Numbered from the stretch's first letter, positions 1-5,914 are shown. The stretch is DNA of 6,979 bases from Gammaproteobacteria bacterium (GCA_030641945.1 DAOWLL010000084.1:1-6979), one strand, 5' to 3'. Notes: generated by a model from the letters alone, not told the origin. Made by a program: numbers and translations.

Positions 1-17
1 CGTTTTTCGCGGACTTT

Positions 18-43
18 ATTTGCCTGCATTTGCGTTAATTTGC
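18..43. repeat. Three ATTTGC motifs at exact 10-bp spacing
   Basis: ATTTGC begins at 18, 28 and 38, so the motif recurs at exactly one helical turn, just beyond the 3' end of the maf gene. On the minus strand it reads as repeated GCAAAT within blocks such as ACGCAAAT. From memory, short 10-bp-period intergenic repeats of this kind (ACGCAAAT or ACGCAGAT) are common in proteobacterial genomes, but I cannot verify a family here. The array may continue beyond the window edge. No intrinsic terminator is visible in positions 1-61. Confidence 0.5.
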
Positions 44-61
44 GCACTTAAATAATTATCC

Positions 62-637
62 TCAAAGAACACCGAATCCCTCGTATTCCAGCATTGCAAT
101 CAGCTTGATCAACGGCAAACCGATCAGGGCATTCGGGTCGTCGCCCTCGAATTTGTCGAACAGGGCAATACCCAGACCTTCTGATTTGAAGCTGCCGGCG
201 CAGTTGTAGGGCTGTTCTTTTTTCAGATAGTGCTCGATAATTTCCCGGGTCAGCGTCTTGAATACCACGGTGTAGGGCACGCAGGCGGTCTGTGCGTTGC
301 CGGTTTGGGTATTGAGCAGGCAAACACCGGTCTGAAATACGATGCGTTTGCCTGAAGCTTTCTGCAGTTGTTTGACGGCATTTTCGAAATTTCCTGATTT
401 GGTGAGGATTTCACCTTCAAGAACGGCGCTCTGGTCCGAGCCGATGATCAGGGCATCCGGATATTTGCCGGCGACCGCTTCGGCCTTGAATTTTGCCAGC
501 CTGACCACCATATCTTCGACAGATTCGCCCGCCAGTGGGGATTCGTCTATATCAGGTGAGTCACACAGGAATTGCACCTGCAGGCGTTCCAGCAGGGCTT
601 TGCGATAGGGCGATGTTGAGGCAAGTATCAGTTTCAT
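62..637 (-). CDS. yceF: Maf/YceF-type nucleotide pyrophosphatase (7-methyl-GTP pyrophosphatase)
   Basis: This is a 191-residue Maf-family protein. The family hydrolyses non-canonical nucleoside triphosphates to monophosphate and pyrophosphate in the cytoplasm. The YceF branch prefers 7-methyl-GTP and is thought to keep modified nucleotides out of nucleic acid. The sequence shows the N-terminal signature LILASTSPYRKALLERL (residues 3-19), the catalytic-aspartate block IIGSDQ (64-69, Asp68) and the C-terminal CAGSFKSEGLGIALF (146-160), all very close to remembered E. coli YceF (194 aa). The start is set at the ATG ending at 637 because MKLILASTSP matches the family start. An in-frame ATG ending at 664 would add nine residues (MIESYKISL), and neither start has a good Shine-Dalgarno sequence. 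The divergent neighbour yceD is the same as in E. coli, which supports the YceF rather than the YhdE assignment. The function is inferred by homology. Confidence 0.93.
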   Translation of the reverse strand: MKLILASTSPYRKALLERLQVQFLCDSPDIDESPLAGESVEDMVVRLAKFKAEAVAGKYPDALIIGSDQSAVLEGEILTKSGNFENAVKQLQKASGKRIVFQTGVCLLNTQTGNAQTACVPYTVVFKTLTREIIEHYLKKEQPYNCAGSFKSEGLGIALFDKFEGDDPNALIGLPLIKLIAMLEYEGFGVL

Positions 638-644
638 AAGGGAT

Positions 645-652
645 ATTTTATA
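645..652 (-). promoter_or_regulatory. Candidate -10 element for maf, nearly leaderless
   Basis: The minus strand reads TATAAAAT, a good -10 match, ending only 7 bp before the chosen maf ATG. No convincing -35 hexamer lies 16-18 bp upstream, and no GGAG-like ribosome site lies between this element and the ATG. If it is used, the transcript would start within a few bases of the start codon. The call rests on the -10 match alone. Confidence 0.25.
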
Positions 653-672
653 CGATTCGATCATGGCCTGGA

Positions 673-694
673 CTGCATCCCGGGTGCAATGCAG
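673..694. promoter_or_regulatory. Operator-like dyad in the maf/yceD divergent region
   Basis: CTGCAT and ATGCAG form a perfect 6-bp inverted repeat around a 10-bp centre that contains CCCGGG. It lies between the two divergent genes, upstream of both candidate -10 elements, where an operator or activator site would be expected. No regulator family is recognised, and a 6-bp dyad can arise by chance. Confidence 0.25.
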
Positions 695-705
695 AACTTA
701 TTGAT

Positions 706-720
706 AAATATAGAATATTT
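706..720 (+). promoter_or_regulatory. AT-rich promoter candidate for the yceD-rpmF-plsX-fabH operon
   Basis: AAATAT-AGA-ATATTT is a perfect AT-rich palindrome. It contains TAGAAT (711-716), one mismatch from the sigma-70 -10 consensus, about 40 bp before the yceD ATG. No strong -35 is seen at 16-18 bp. TTGATA at 701-706 is -35-like but lacks a matching -10 downstream. An operon promoter must lie in this 118-bp gap; the exact element is a guess. Confidence 0.35.
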
Positions 721-755
721 ACACAATCTCAAGATTCATTTAAACTCCGCCGATT

Positions 756-1262
756 ATGCAGAAGAAACTGCCTGAATCCGTCGACTTTCTCAAGCAGGTT
801 GAGAGAAACGCCTGTTTCGAGGTCGCCTGGCCGGTATCCCGTTTTGCGCGCCTGGCTGAAGCCATTTGCAATAACCAGGGAGAAGTAACGGCAAGGTTGA
901 AGTTTGGAACCCGCGCGGGAACGCCATGCCTGGATGGCTATGTGCAAGCCGAACTTGAACTGCGTTGCGAACGCTGCCTGGGTCCCGTGAAGCAGCATAT
1001 AGAAAGTGGCTTCCGGTTTGGTTTGATCAGCAGTGCAGATGAGGCGGATTTATTGCCGAAAGAGTTCGAGCCTTTACTGGCTTCAGACGCCGAGCAGTCA
1101 CTGCTTGAACTGGTGGAAGATGAACTCCTGCTGTCACTGCCTATCGTTGCCAGGCATGATGAGGCGTGTTCTGAGGTTCTGCAAAAGCATAAAAAAGATG
1201 ATGACGAGGTGCAGCATGATACCTATAGACCATTTGCTGCACTGAAAGATTTAATGAGTTAG
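756..1262 (+). CDS. yceD: YceD/DUF177 family protein, 23S rRNA accumulation protein
   Basis: This 168-residue cytoplasmic protein belongs to the YceD (DUF177) family. The family is nearly always encoded beside rpmF and has been linked genetically to 23S rRNA accumulation or processing; its biochemical role is not settled. The sequence shows the diagnostic CERC motif (Cys71, Cys74) in [13 protein letters not shown], the acidic helix [20 protein letters not shown] (119-138), and the C-terminal RPFAAL (158-163), the usual family ending. Length is close to E. coli YceD (173 aa). The start is ATG 756. No strong ribosome site precedes it, but MQKKLP resembles the family N-terminus and no nearer alternative exists. 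It is the first gene of the operon, with rpmF 25 bp downstream. Confidence 0.93.
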   Translation: MQKKLPESVDFLKQVERNACFEVAWPVSRFARLAEAICNNQGEVTARLKFGTRAGTPCLDGYVQAELELRCERCLGPVKQHIESGFRFGLISSADEADLLPKEFEPLLASDAEQSLLELVEDELLLSLPIVARHDEACSEVLQKHKKDDDEVQHDTYRPFAALKDLMS

Positions 1263-1276
1263 TTACAAGTTCACAC

Positions 1277-1283
1277 AGGAGAG
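1277..1283 (+). promoter_or_regulatory. Ribosome binding site that fixes the rpmF GTG start
   Basis: AGGAGAG lies 4 bp (core AGGAG 6 bp) before the GTG at 1288. It is the best Shine-Dalgarno sequence in this operon and supports the non-ATG start of rpmF, whose product must be made in ribosomal quantities. Confidence 0.8.
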
Positions 1284-1287
1284 TCCC

Positions 1288-1476
1288 GTGGCCGTTCAAA
1301 AGAGCAGAAAAACACGTTCGAAACGTGGTATGCGTCGTTCACATGATGCAGTTAAGAGCAAGACATTGTCTGTAGATTCAACTTCAGGCGAAACACATTT
1401 GCGTCACCATGTTTCACCAGACGGGTACTACCGTGGCCGTAAAGTGGTAGAAACCGGCGACGTATTCGAAGACTAG
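1288..1476 (+). CDS. rpmF: 50S ribosomal protein L32 (bL32)
   Basis: This is a 62-residue basic protein of the large ribosomal subunit. [20 protein letters not shown] and the later [20 protein letters not shown] are close to textbook proteobacterial L32. It begins with GTG, supported by a well-placed AGGAG. The protein has no cysteine, so it is the zinc-independent form rather than the zinc-ribbon form found in many other bacteria. The C-terminus is slightly longer than the 57-residue E. coli protein and ends acidic (ETGDVFED), which is unusual for such a basic protein but plausible for the exposed tail. It lies between yceD and plsX, the standard arrangement that couples ribosome and lipid synthesis genes. 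Confidence 0.97.
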   Translation: MAVQKSRKTRSKRGMRRSHDAVKSKTLSVDSTSGETHLRHHVSPDGYYRGRKVVETGDVFED

Positions 1477-1508
1477 TATTCAACCAATGTCTGTAGCACA
1501 GGCGCACG

Positions 1509-2534
1509 ATGCCTGATTCGGCAGTTATCGCGCTTGATGCAATGGGTGGTGACTTCGGTCCCGAAGTCATCGTCCCTGCAGCAGCAAAGATACTTTCCAG
1601 GAGAAGCAAGCTTCACATCATACTGGTCGGTGATGAGGAGCGGATTCGTTCGTGTGCGCAAAACCACGCTATCAAACTTGATGACAGGCTTACAATTCAG
1701 CATGCATCAGAAGTGGTAGAAATGCATGATGAACCGGCTATGGCAATGCGCAAGAAGAAAGACTCATCCATGCGCGTCGCAATCAACCTGGTGCATGATG
1801 GCAAGGCCGATGCGATTGTCAGTGCGGGCAACACCGGTGCATTAATGGCAACTGCCAGGTTCGTGCTCAAAACATTGCCTGGTATCGACCGCCCTGCCAT
1901 TTGCACAACAATACCTTCCAGAGATGGCCATACCCATATGCTGGATCTTGGTGCCAATGTGGACTGTACGGCAGAGCACCTGTTCCAGTTTGCTGTAATG
2001 GGATCGGTCATGACCGAGGCGATAGACAATATAGAAAGCCCGCGTATCGGTTTGCTGAATATCGGTTCTGAAGCCATGAAAGGCAATGCCCAGGTAAAGG
2101 CGGCAGATGAGCAACTTGCTGGCACGCCCCTGAACTATATAGGCTTTGTTGAGGGTGACGACATCTATAGCGACAAGGTTGATGTTGTTGTTTGTGATGG
2201 CTTCGTGGGCAATATTTCATTGAAGACAGCTGAAGGTGTTGCCAAGTTAATCAGTTATTACATGAAAGAAGAGTTTAAACGCGGTCTGTACAATAAACTG
2301 GCTGGTCTTGTTGCCTTGCCGGTACTGCGGGCATTCAGGAAGCGTATTGATCCGCGTGCATATAATGGTGCAAGTTTGTTAGGACTTAAAGGCATTGTTA
2401 TAAAAAGCCACGGTGGTGCAGACGTTGATGCCTATGCCAACGCTATCGAGATTGCTGTGCTCGAAGTTAATAAATCAGTTCCTCAGCAGATCCAGGAACA
2501 CATACAACCATTGCTTGAGAGACAAACGGCTTGA
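1509..2534 (+). CDS. plsX: Phosphate acyltransferase PlsX (acyl-ACP:phosphate transacylase)
   Basis: This 341-residue peripheral membrane enzyme converts acyl-ACP and phosphate to acyl-phosphate, which the acyltransferase PlsY uses to make lysophosphatidic acid. It thus links fatty acid synthesis to phospholipid synthesis. Family motifs in order are [13 protein letters not shown] (8-20), [12 protein letters not shown] (72-83), [12 protein letters not shown] (103-114), [10 protein letters not shown] (144-153), LLNIGSE (182-188), [12 protein letters not shown] (228-239) and [18 protein letters not shown] (285-302). Length is typical. The start is ATG 1509, 32 bp after rpmF; the ribosome site is weak (ACAGGCG). 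The stop codon overlaps the fabH start as TTGA, implying translational coupling. Nothing appears truncated. Confidence 0.97.
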   Translation: MPDSAVIALDAMGGDFGPEVIVPAAAKILSRRSKLHIILVGDEERIRSCAQNHAIKLDDRLTIQHASEVVEMHDEPAMAMRKKKDSSMRVAINLVHDGKADAIVSAGNTGALMATARFVLKTLPGIDRPAICTTIPSRDGHTHMLDLGANVDCTAEHLFQFAVMGSVMTEAIDNIESPRIGLLNIGSEAMKGNAQVKAADEQLAGTPLNYIGFVEGDDIYSDKVDVVVCDGFVGNISLKTAEGVAKLISYYMKEEFKRGLYNKLAGLVALPVLRAFRKRIDPRAYNGASLLGLKGIVIKSHGGADVDAYANAIEIAVLEVNKSVPQQIQEHIQPLLERQTA

Positions 2535-3499
2535 GTTACGCACGCATAACGGGGACCGGCAGCTATCTTCCTGAGAAGATACTGACGAATCATGATCTGG
2601 AGAAAATGGTTGAAACCAGTGACGAGTGGATTCGTGACCGTACGGGTATATCAGAACGTCATATTGCGGCAGATGATGAATTTACAGTTGACCTGGCCGA
2701 GCATGCTGCCAGAAACGCAATCGAAGCGGCCGGGATTTCTGTTGATGAAATCGACCTGGTTATTGTCGCCACAACCACACCTGATCGTGTCTTTCCAAGT
2801 ACAGCCTGCCTGCTGCAACAGCGTCTGGACATTCATGGTTGCACCGCATTTGATGTTCAGGCTGTGTGCACCGGTTTTATTTATGGCCTGGGTGTGGCCC
2901 ACCAGTTTTTCAAGGCGGGCACATCGAAATGCGCGCTCGTCGTCGGTGCGGAAACCTTATCACGAATTCTTGACTGGAAAGACCGCAACACCAGTGTCCT
3001 GTTCGGTGATGGCGCCGGTGCTGTCGTACTGCAGGCAGACGAGGAAACCGGAATTCTTTCATCCCACCTGCATGCGGACGGCAGTTATGAACATCTGCTG
3101 ACTGTGCCTTACGGTGTGTCTACCGGTAGCAGCCAGATACTTGAAGGTTCTGGCGGTATTACCATGAAGGGCAACGAAGTATTCAAGATGGCTGTGAATA
3201 CGCTGGGGCGTATCGTTGATGAAACCCTGCAGTACAACAATATGAAAAAAAGCGATATCGACTGGCTGGTGCCCCACCAGGCAAATATTCGTATCATCAA
3301 TGCGACGGCTAAAAAATTGAATATGTCACTGGATCACGTTGTTATTACTGTTGACAAGCATGGTAATACATCGGCTGCTTCTGTGCCGCTGGCACTGGAT
3401 GTTGCCGTTCGCGATGGCCGCATCAAGAAAGGTGAAACACTCATGCTTGAAGCCTTTGGTGGCGGATTCACCTGGGGCTCGGTGTTATTGAAGTTCTGA
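2531..3499 (+). CDS. fabH: 3-oxoacyl-ACP synthase III (beta-ketoacyl-ACP synthase III)
   Basis: This 322-residue cytoplasmic condensing enzyme starts type II fatty acid synthesis by condensing acetyl-CoA with malonyl-ACP to give acetoacetyl-ACP. The thiolase-fold triad is present: Cys113 in AVCTGF, His249 in VPHQANIRI, and Asn279 in KHGNTSAAS. Other signatures are GTGSYLP (8-14), [13 protein letters not shown] (28-40), [10 protein letters not shown] (158-167) and [11 protein letters not shown] (307-317). The start is TTG 2531: the next in-frame Met is residue 26, past the conserved N-terminal strand, and [11 protein letters not shown] matches the family start. The TTG overlaps the plsX TGA by 4 bp. 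In most Gammaproteobacteria fabD, fabG and acpP follow; here a VOC gene does. Confidence 0.97.
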   Translation: MSYARITGTGSYLPEKILTNHDLEKMVETSDEWIRDRTGISERHIAADDEFTVDLAEHAARNAIEAAGISVDEIDLVIVATTTPDRVFPSTACLLQQRLDIHGCTAFDVQAVCTGFIYGLGVAHQFFKAGTSKCALVVGAETLSRILDWKDRNTSVLFGDGAGAVVLQADEETGILSSHLHADGSYEHLLTVPYGVSTGSSQILEGSGGITMKGNEVFKMAVNTLGRIVDETLQYNNMKKSDIDWLVPHQANIRIINATAKKLNMSLDHVVITVDKHGNTSAASVPLALDVAVRDGRIKKGETLMLEAFGGGFTWGSVLLKF

Positions 3500-3505
3500 T
3501 CGTAT

Positions 3506-3871
3506 ATGCGATTACTGGGAAGTGTCCCTGTCCTCAGTTGCTCTGATGTTGAGCAGTCACTTGATTTTTATCAGCAGGCGCTGCAGTTTGTTGTGCTTAA
3601 ACAACGTGTCGGTGACGAAGGCCTTGAGTGGGTCTATCTCCAGTCTGGCGATACATTATTAATGCTCGAAAAGGCGACCAGGGATAGCGCCCACCAATCA
3701 ACAACGCTAAATAGAATATACCTGTATACCGATGACGTTAGTGCGATGCGTCACTTTCTCAAGGCAAAAGGCTATGATATCAGTCCGATGCTCAAGACGG
3801 CTTACATGGAAGAGTTTGATCTGGTCGATCCCGACGGGCAAAGACTCTCGATTGGGCAGCAAAATAAATAA
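3506..3871 (+). CDS. Small VOC (glyoxalase/bleomycin-resistance fold) protein
   Basis: This 121-residue single-module protein has the vicinal-oxygen-chelate fold. It shows the N-terminal VPVLSCSDVEQSLDFYQQAL (7-26), the mid-domain strand IYLYTDDV (71-78), and the C-terminal FDLVDPDGQRLSIGQ (104-118), the typical DPDG turn with its closing strand. Proteins of this size usually work as dimers whose active sites form between subunits. The reaction cannot be told: family members include glyoxalase I, dioxygenases, antibiotic-binding proteins and epimerases. A putative metal ligand is Glu103 in the EEFDL strand, but the usual early His ligand is not obvious, so binding without catalysis is possible. 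It starts 6 bp after fabH and is probably co-transcribed. Its stop codon lies exactly at the border of the repeat element that follows. Confidence 0.85.
   Translation: MRLLGSVPVLSCSDVEQSLDFYQQALQFVVLKQRVGDEGLEWVYLQSGDTLLMLEKATRDSAHQSTTLNRIYLYTDDVSAMRHFLKAKGYDISPMLKTAYMEEFDLVDPDGQRLSIGQQNK
3864..3871. repeat. Left copy of a probable 8-bp target-site duplication
   Basis: ATAAATAA ends immediately before the GGGTCTTC tip of the element and includes the VOC stop codon. The corresponding octamer at 4340-4347 is ACAAATAA, matching at 7 of 8 positions. Both are AT-rich, so chance similarity is a real risk. Confidence 0.45.
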
Positions 3872-3940
3872 GGGTCTTCCCCAAGTGCAGTGGGTTAAAC
3901 AGATAAAAAGCTTTACCACAGAGGCACAGAGGCACAGAGG
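3872..3940 (+). repeat. Left terminal inverted repeat of the composite element
   Basis: It begins GGGTCTTCCCC, continues through AGTGGGTTAAAC (3889-3900) and runs into the first three CACAGAGG units. It pairs imperfectly with 4274-4339. The agreement is strongest at the tip, at GTGGGT/AAAC and at CCACAGA. Confidence 0.6.
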
Positions 3941-3964
3941 CACAGAGGCACAGAGGCACAGAGG
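3917..3964 (+). repeat. Six perfect tandem copies of CACAGAGG
   Basis: The 8-bp unit CACAGAGG repeats six times without a mismatch over 48 bp, directly after TTTAC. Its perfection suggests recent expansion by slippage, and copy number may differ between strains. Its 8-bp unit is not a multiple of three, so it is not selected as protein. Inverted and degenerate copies (CTCTGTGG, CCTCTATG) occur at 4274-4299 in the opposite arm. Confidence 0.95.
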
Positions 3965-3982
3965 ATTTTAAGTTTTATTCAA

Positions 3983-4015
3983 CGCAAAGGCGCAAAGACG
4001 CCAAGTTCGCAAAGA
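3983..4015 (+). repeat. Degenerate CGCAAAGA array with 8-bp period
   Basis: Four units can be read: CGCAAAGG (3983), CGCAAAGA (3991), CGCCAAGT (3999) and, after one inserted T, CGCAAAGA (4008). The period equals that of the CACAGAGG array 19 bp upstream, but the unit differs. From memory, CACAGAGG-type and CGCAAAG-type arrays often occur together in intergenic DNA of diverse bacteria. Confidence 0.75.
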
Positions 4016-4030
4016 TTATTATGGGTGTTC

Positions 4031-4085
4031 GTAGGAGCGGCTTTAGCCGCGAATTGTCAATGTTCGCGGCTAAAGCCGTTCCTAC
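4031..4085. repeat. REPIN: inverted pair of REP sequences
   Basis: The left arm (4031-4053) begins GTAGGAGCGGC and ends GCCGCGAA. The right arm (4063-4085) is its reverse complement with one mismatch in 23 positions, separated by a 9-bp loop. Each arm also holds its own small GCGGCTTTAGCCGC hairpin. The GTAGGAGCGGC head and internal palindrome are typical of REP sequences in Pseudomonas, Xanthomonas and relatives. These are moved in trans by RAYT (TnpA-REP) Y1 transposases. No RAYT gene is in this window. Confidence 0.85.
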
Positions 4086-4187
4086 CCATGTCCCCGAACA
4101 CCTGTTACCCATGTGTCCGGTCTAAACAGTTACACTTCATCCGGGCTACGAAACTATTCACACACCATCATTCGCGTCTGTTACTTC

Positions 4188-4215
4188 GCGCAGTCCTGCG
4201 CTTCGCCCTGCGGGC
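4188..4215. repeat. Two adjacent GC-rich mini-hairpins
   Basis: GCGCA-GTCC-TGCGC (4188-4201) and GCCC-TGC-GGGC (4205-4215) are consecutive short perfect stems in the right half of the element. They are followed by a pair of GTGCGTT direct repeats (4225-4231, 4253-4259) flanking the inverted repeat AAAATGT-TCCTT-ACATTTT (4233-4251). No run of T follows the GC stems, so they do not look like terminators. Their role is unknown; they may be remnants of other small elements. Confidence 0.5.
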
Positions 4216-4273
4216 CGCACTGGCGTGCGTTCAAAATGTTCCTTACATTTTAGTGCGTTTTTTGCGGCTAAAA

Positions 4274-4339
4274 CCTCTATGTTCTCTGTGGATCTGTGGC
4301 AATCATTTGTAGTTTACCCACTTGATGTGGTGAAGACCC
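4274..4339 (-). repeat. Right terminal inverted repeat of the composite element
   Basis: Read on the minus strand it begins GGGTCTTCACCACA, then AGTGGGTAAAC, then GCCACAGATCCACAGAG and ATAGAGG. It mirrors the left arm at 3872-3940 with substitutions and a few small gaps, and has not expanded into a perfect tandem array. Confidence 0.6.
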
Positions 4340-4347
4340 ACAAATAA
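4340..4347. repeat. Right copy of a probable 8-bp target-site duplication
   Basis: ACAAATAA directly follows the GAAGACCC tip and matches ATAAATAA at 3864-3871 at 7 of 8 positions. It overlaps the first A residues of the terminator at 4346. Confidence 0.45.
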
Positions 4348-4372
4348 AAAAGCCCCGCAATGCGGGGCTTTT
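4346..4372 (-). terminator. Bidirectional intrinsic terminator, main terminator of glnA
   Basis: GCCCCGC (4352-4358), loop AAT and GCGGGGC (4362-4368) form a perfect 7-bp GC stem. Six A residues lie on the left and four T residues on the right. Read on the minus strand, the stem begins 24 bp after the glnA stop and is followed by a run of six T. On the plus strand it ends in TTTTC and could also stop transcription from the fabH operon, though the inserted element now lies between them. Confidence 0.92.
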
Positions 4373-4392
4373 CAGCTGTTGAAATGTACTGA

Positions 4393-5802
4393 TTAAACGC
4401 TGTAGTACATATCATATTCACAGGGATGAACAGCAGCACGATAACGCTGGACTTCTTCTCGCTTGAGCTCAAGGAAGGCATCGATCATGTCGTCATCGAA
4501 TACACCGCCTGCGGTGAGGAAGGCGCGGTCTTCATTCAGTGCTTTCAATGCTTCATCGAAAGAGAACGCAACCTGTGGAATAGCCGCTTCTTCTTCAGGC
4601 GGCAGGTCATACAGGTCCTTGTCCATCGCATCGCCAGGATGAATCTTGTTCTGGATGCCGTCAAGACCGGCCATCAGCATAGAAGCAAAGCACAGGTATG
4701 GATTAGCCGTTGAGTCGCCAAAACGTACTTCGATACGGCGAGCCCTGGGGCTGGATACGTGGGGAATACGTATCGATGCAGAACGGTTGCGTGCAGAGTA
4801 TGCCAGCATGACCGGTGCTTCGAAGCCAGGTACCAGGCGCTTGTAGCTGTTGGTAGAAGCATTGGCGAACGCGTTCAGAGCTTTCGCATGCTTGATGATG
4901 CCGCCGATGTAGTACAGCGCTGTTTCTGACAGGCCGCCATAGAGGTCGCCAGCAAAGGTGTTTTCACCGTCTTTGGCAATCGACATGTGAACGTGCATGC
5001 CATTGCCGTTATCGCCTACCATTGGCTTTGGCATGAAGGTCGCTGTTTTGCCAAATGCATGTGAAACGTTATGCACAACGTATTTGTAAATCTGAACTTC
5101 GTCCGCTTTGCGCACCAGGGTATTGAACAGGGCGCCAATTTCACACTGACCAGCCGTACCCACTTCGTGGTGGTGTACTTCTGTTTCGCAGCCCATTTCT
5201 TCCATGGTCAGGCACATGGTAGAACGAATGTCCTGCAGTGAATCGATAGGAGGTACCGGGAAGTAACCACCTTTTACGCCGGGACGGTGGCCCATGTTGC
5301 TGCCGTCATAGTCCTTGCCGGTGTTCCACGCAGCTTCTTCAGATTCAATCTGGTAAAAGGCGCCGCCCATTTCATCGCCCCATTTAACGCCATCGAAGAT
5401 GAAAAACTCATTTTCCGGGCCAAAGTAAGCAGTGTCGCCAATACCCGTAGATTTCAGATAGGCTTCAGCGCGATTGGCGATAGAGCGCGGATCACGGTTA
5501 TAGCCCTGCATATTCGAAGGCTCGATGATGTCGCAACGCAGGTTCATGGTGACTTCTTCGCAGAAGGGGTCAATCACCTGTGAATCACAGTCAGGCATCA
5601 GAATCATGTCTGACTCGTTAATACCTTTCCAGCCCTGGATAGATGAACCATCGAACATCTTGCCTTCGGCGAGTACATCTTCATTAATTGTGTGGCTAGG
5701 GACGGAAACGTGCTGCTCCTTGCCCTGGGTGTCAGTAAAGCGGAAATCGACGAACTTAACGTCTTTTTCCTTGATCATATTTAAAACGTCACTTGCAGAC
5801 AT
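4393..5802 (-). CDS. glnA: Type I glutamine synthetase (glutamate-ammonia ligase)
   Basis: This 469-residue subunit of the dodecameric cytoplasmic enzyme makes glutamine from glutamate, ammonia and ATP. Motifs include [13 protein letters not shown] (49-61), [10 protein letters not shown] (128-137), the ATP-binding block [13 protein letters not shown] (262-274), [25 protein letters not shown] (split here: [13 protein letters not shown] at 321-333, NRSASIR at 339-345) and the adenylylation loop DLYDLPPEE (396-404) with Tyr398. This marks it as the GSI-beta type controlled by GlnE. Length equals that of the E. coli protein. An upstream in-frame TTG (ending at 5817) would add five residues, but it overlaps the GGAGAG ribosome site, so ATG ending at 5802 (MSASDVL) is chosen. 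The gene is monocistronic by appearance: its own sigma-54 promoter upstream, terminator downstream, and no ntrBC beside it. Confidence 0.98.
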   Translation of the reverse strand: MSASDVLNMIKEKDVKFVDFRFTDTQGKEQHVSVPSHTINEDVLAEGKMFDGSSIQGWKGINESDMILMPDCDSQVIDPFCEEVTMNLRCDIIEPSNMQGYNRDPRSIANRAEAYLKSTGIGDTAYFGPENEFFIFDGVKWGDEMGGAFYQIESEEAAWNTGKDYDGSNMGHRPGVKGGYFPVPPIDSLQDIRSTMCLTMEEMGCETEVHHHEVGTAGQCEIGALFNTLVRKADEVQIYKYVVHNVSHAFGKTATFMPKPMVGDNGNGMHVHMSIAKDGENTFAGDLYGGLSETALYYIGGIIKHAKALNAFANASTNSYKRLVPGFEAPVMLAYSARNRSASIRIPHVSSPRARRIEVRFGDSTANPYLCFASMLMAGLDGIQNKIHPGDAMDKDLYDLPPEEEAAIPQVAFSFDEALKALNEDRAFLTAGGVFDDDMIDAFLELKREEVQRYRAAVHPCEYDMYYSV

Positions 5803-5809
5803 TTGGTTA

Positions 5810-5815
5810 CTCTCC
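5810..5815 (-). promoter_or_regulatory. Ribosome binding site deciding the glnA start
   Basis: GGAGAG on the minus strand lies 7 bp before the ATG at 5802. It overlaps the codons that would follow the alternative upstream TTG, which therefore cannot be the start served by this site. Confidence 0.85.
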
Positions 5816-5898
5816 AAACATTATTTATGGAATGAATTTTCCGCCACTAATCAACAAACAGAATCCGTGACGGGGCTAATATTAGTAATGCGGTATTC

Positions 5899-5914
5899 TG
5901 CATGAAACGTGCCA
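5899..5914 (-). promoter_or_regulatory. Sigma-54 promoter of glnA (glnAp2-like)
   Basis: The minus strand reads TGGCACGTTTCATGCA. Against the RpoN consensus TGGCACG-N4-TTGC(A/T) it differs only by A for the first T of the -12 block. The GG and GC are correctly spaced. Transcription would start near 5888, giving a leader of about 86 nt. Such a promoter needs an activator, and NtrC-type sites lie upstream. Confidence 0.88.

Larger units (their letters stand above)
3872..4339. mobile_element. Composite MITE-like element with long imperfect terminal inverted repeats
   Basis: This gene-free 468-bp segment has ends that mirror each other. The outer 8 bp are perfect (GGGTCTTC at 3872-3879, GAAGACCC at 4332-4339). 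The next 16 bp match at 11 positions, including AGTGGGT. AAAC then follows on both arms, and after a loose stretch both sides carry CCACAGA and further CACAGAG-type units. The arms are about 65-70 bp long. Flanking octamers match at 7 of 8. From memory, ends starting GG(C/G)TCTTC and 8-bp duplications are typical of the ISL3 transposase family, so this could be a non-autonomous ISL3 derivative; no transposase is encoded, so that link is inference. The interior contains two 8-bp-period arrays, a REPIN and several dyads, suggesting nested insertions. It separates the VOC gene from the terminator at 4346. Confidence 0.6.

Noticed and set aside
1487..1516. Nine-codon ATG...TGA frame overlapping the plsX start, as a leader peptide
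   Set aside because: It has no ribosome site and no regulatory codon bias, and short frames like this are expected by chance.
3732..3971. 79-codon plus-strand frame running into the CACAGAGG array
   Set aside because: It overlaps the VOC gene in another frame and ends in an artificial TEAQRHRG repeat created by the 8-bp array.
3917..4015. CRISPR array
   Set aside because: Units are 8 bp and contiguous, with no spacers.
4025..4312. 95-codon plus-strand open frame in the gene gap
   Set aside because: It starts at a GTG, lacks a ribosome site and is a translation through the REPIN and right-arm repeats. Its N-terminus VGAALAAN is the typical product of translating REP DNA.
4340..4392. A GlnZ-like small RNA from the glnA 3' end
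   Set aside because: Only about 50 bp separate the stop and the terminator tail, and nothing beyond the terminator hairpin is recognisable.
4426..5583. Several plus-strand open frames within glnA
   Set aside because: They are antisense shadows of a fully conserved glutamine synthetase gene and resemble no known protein.
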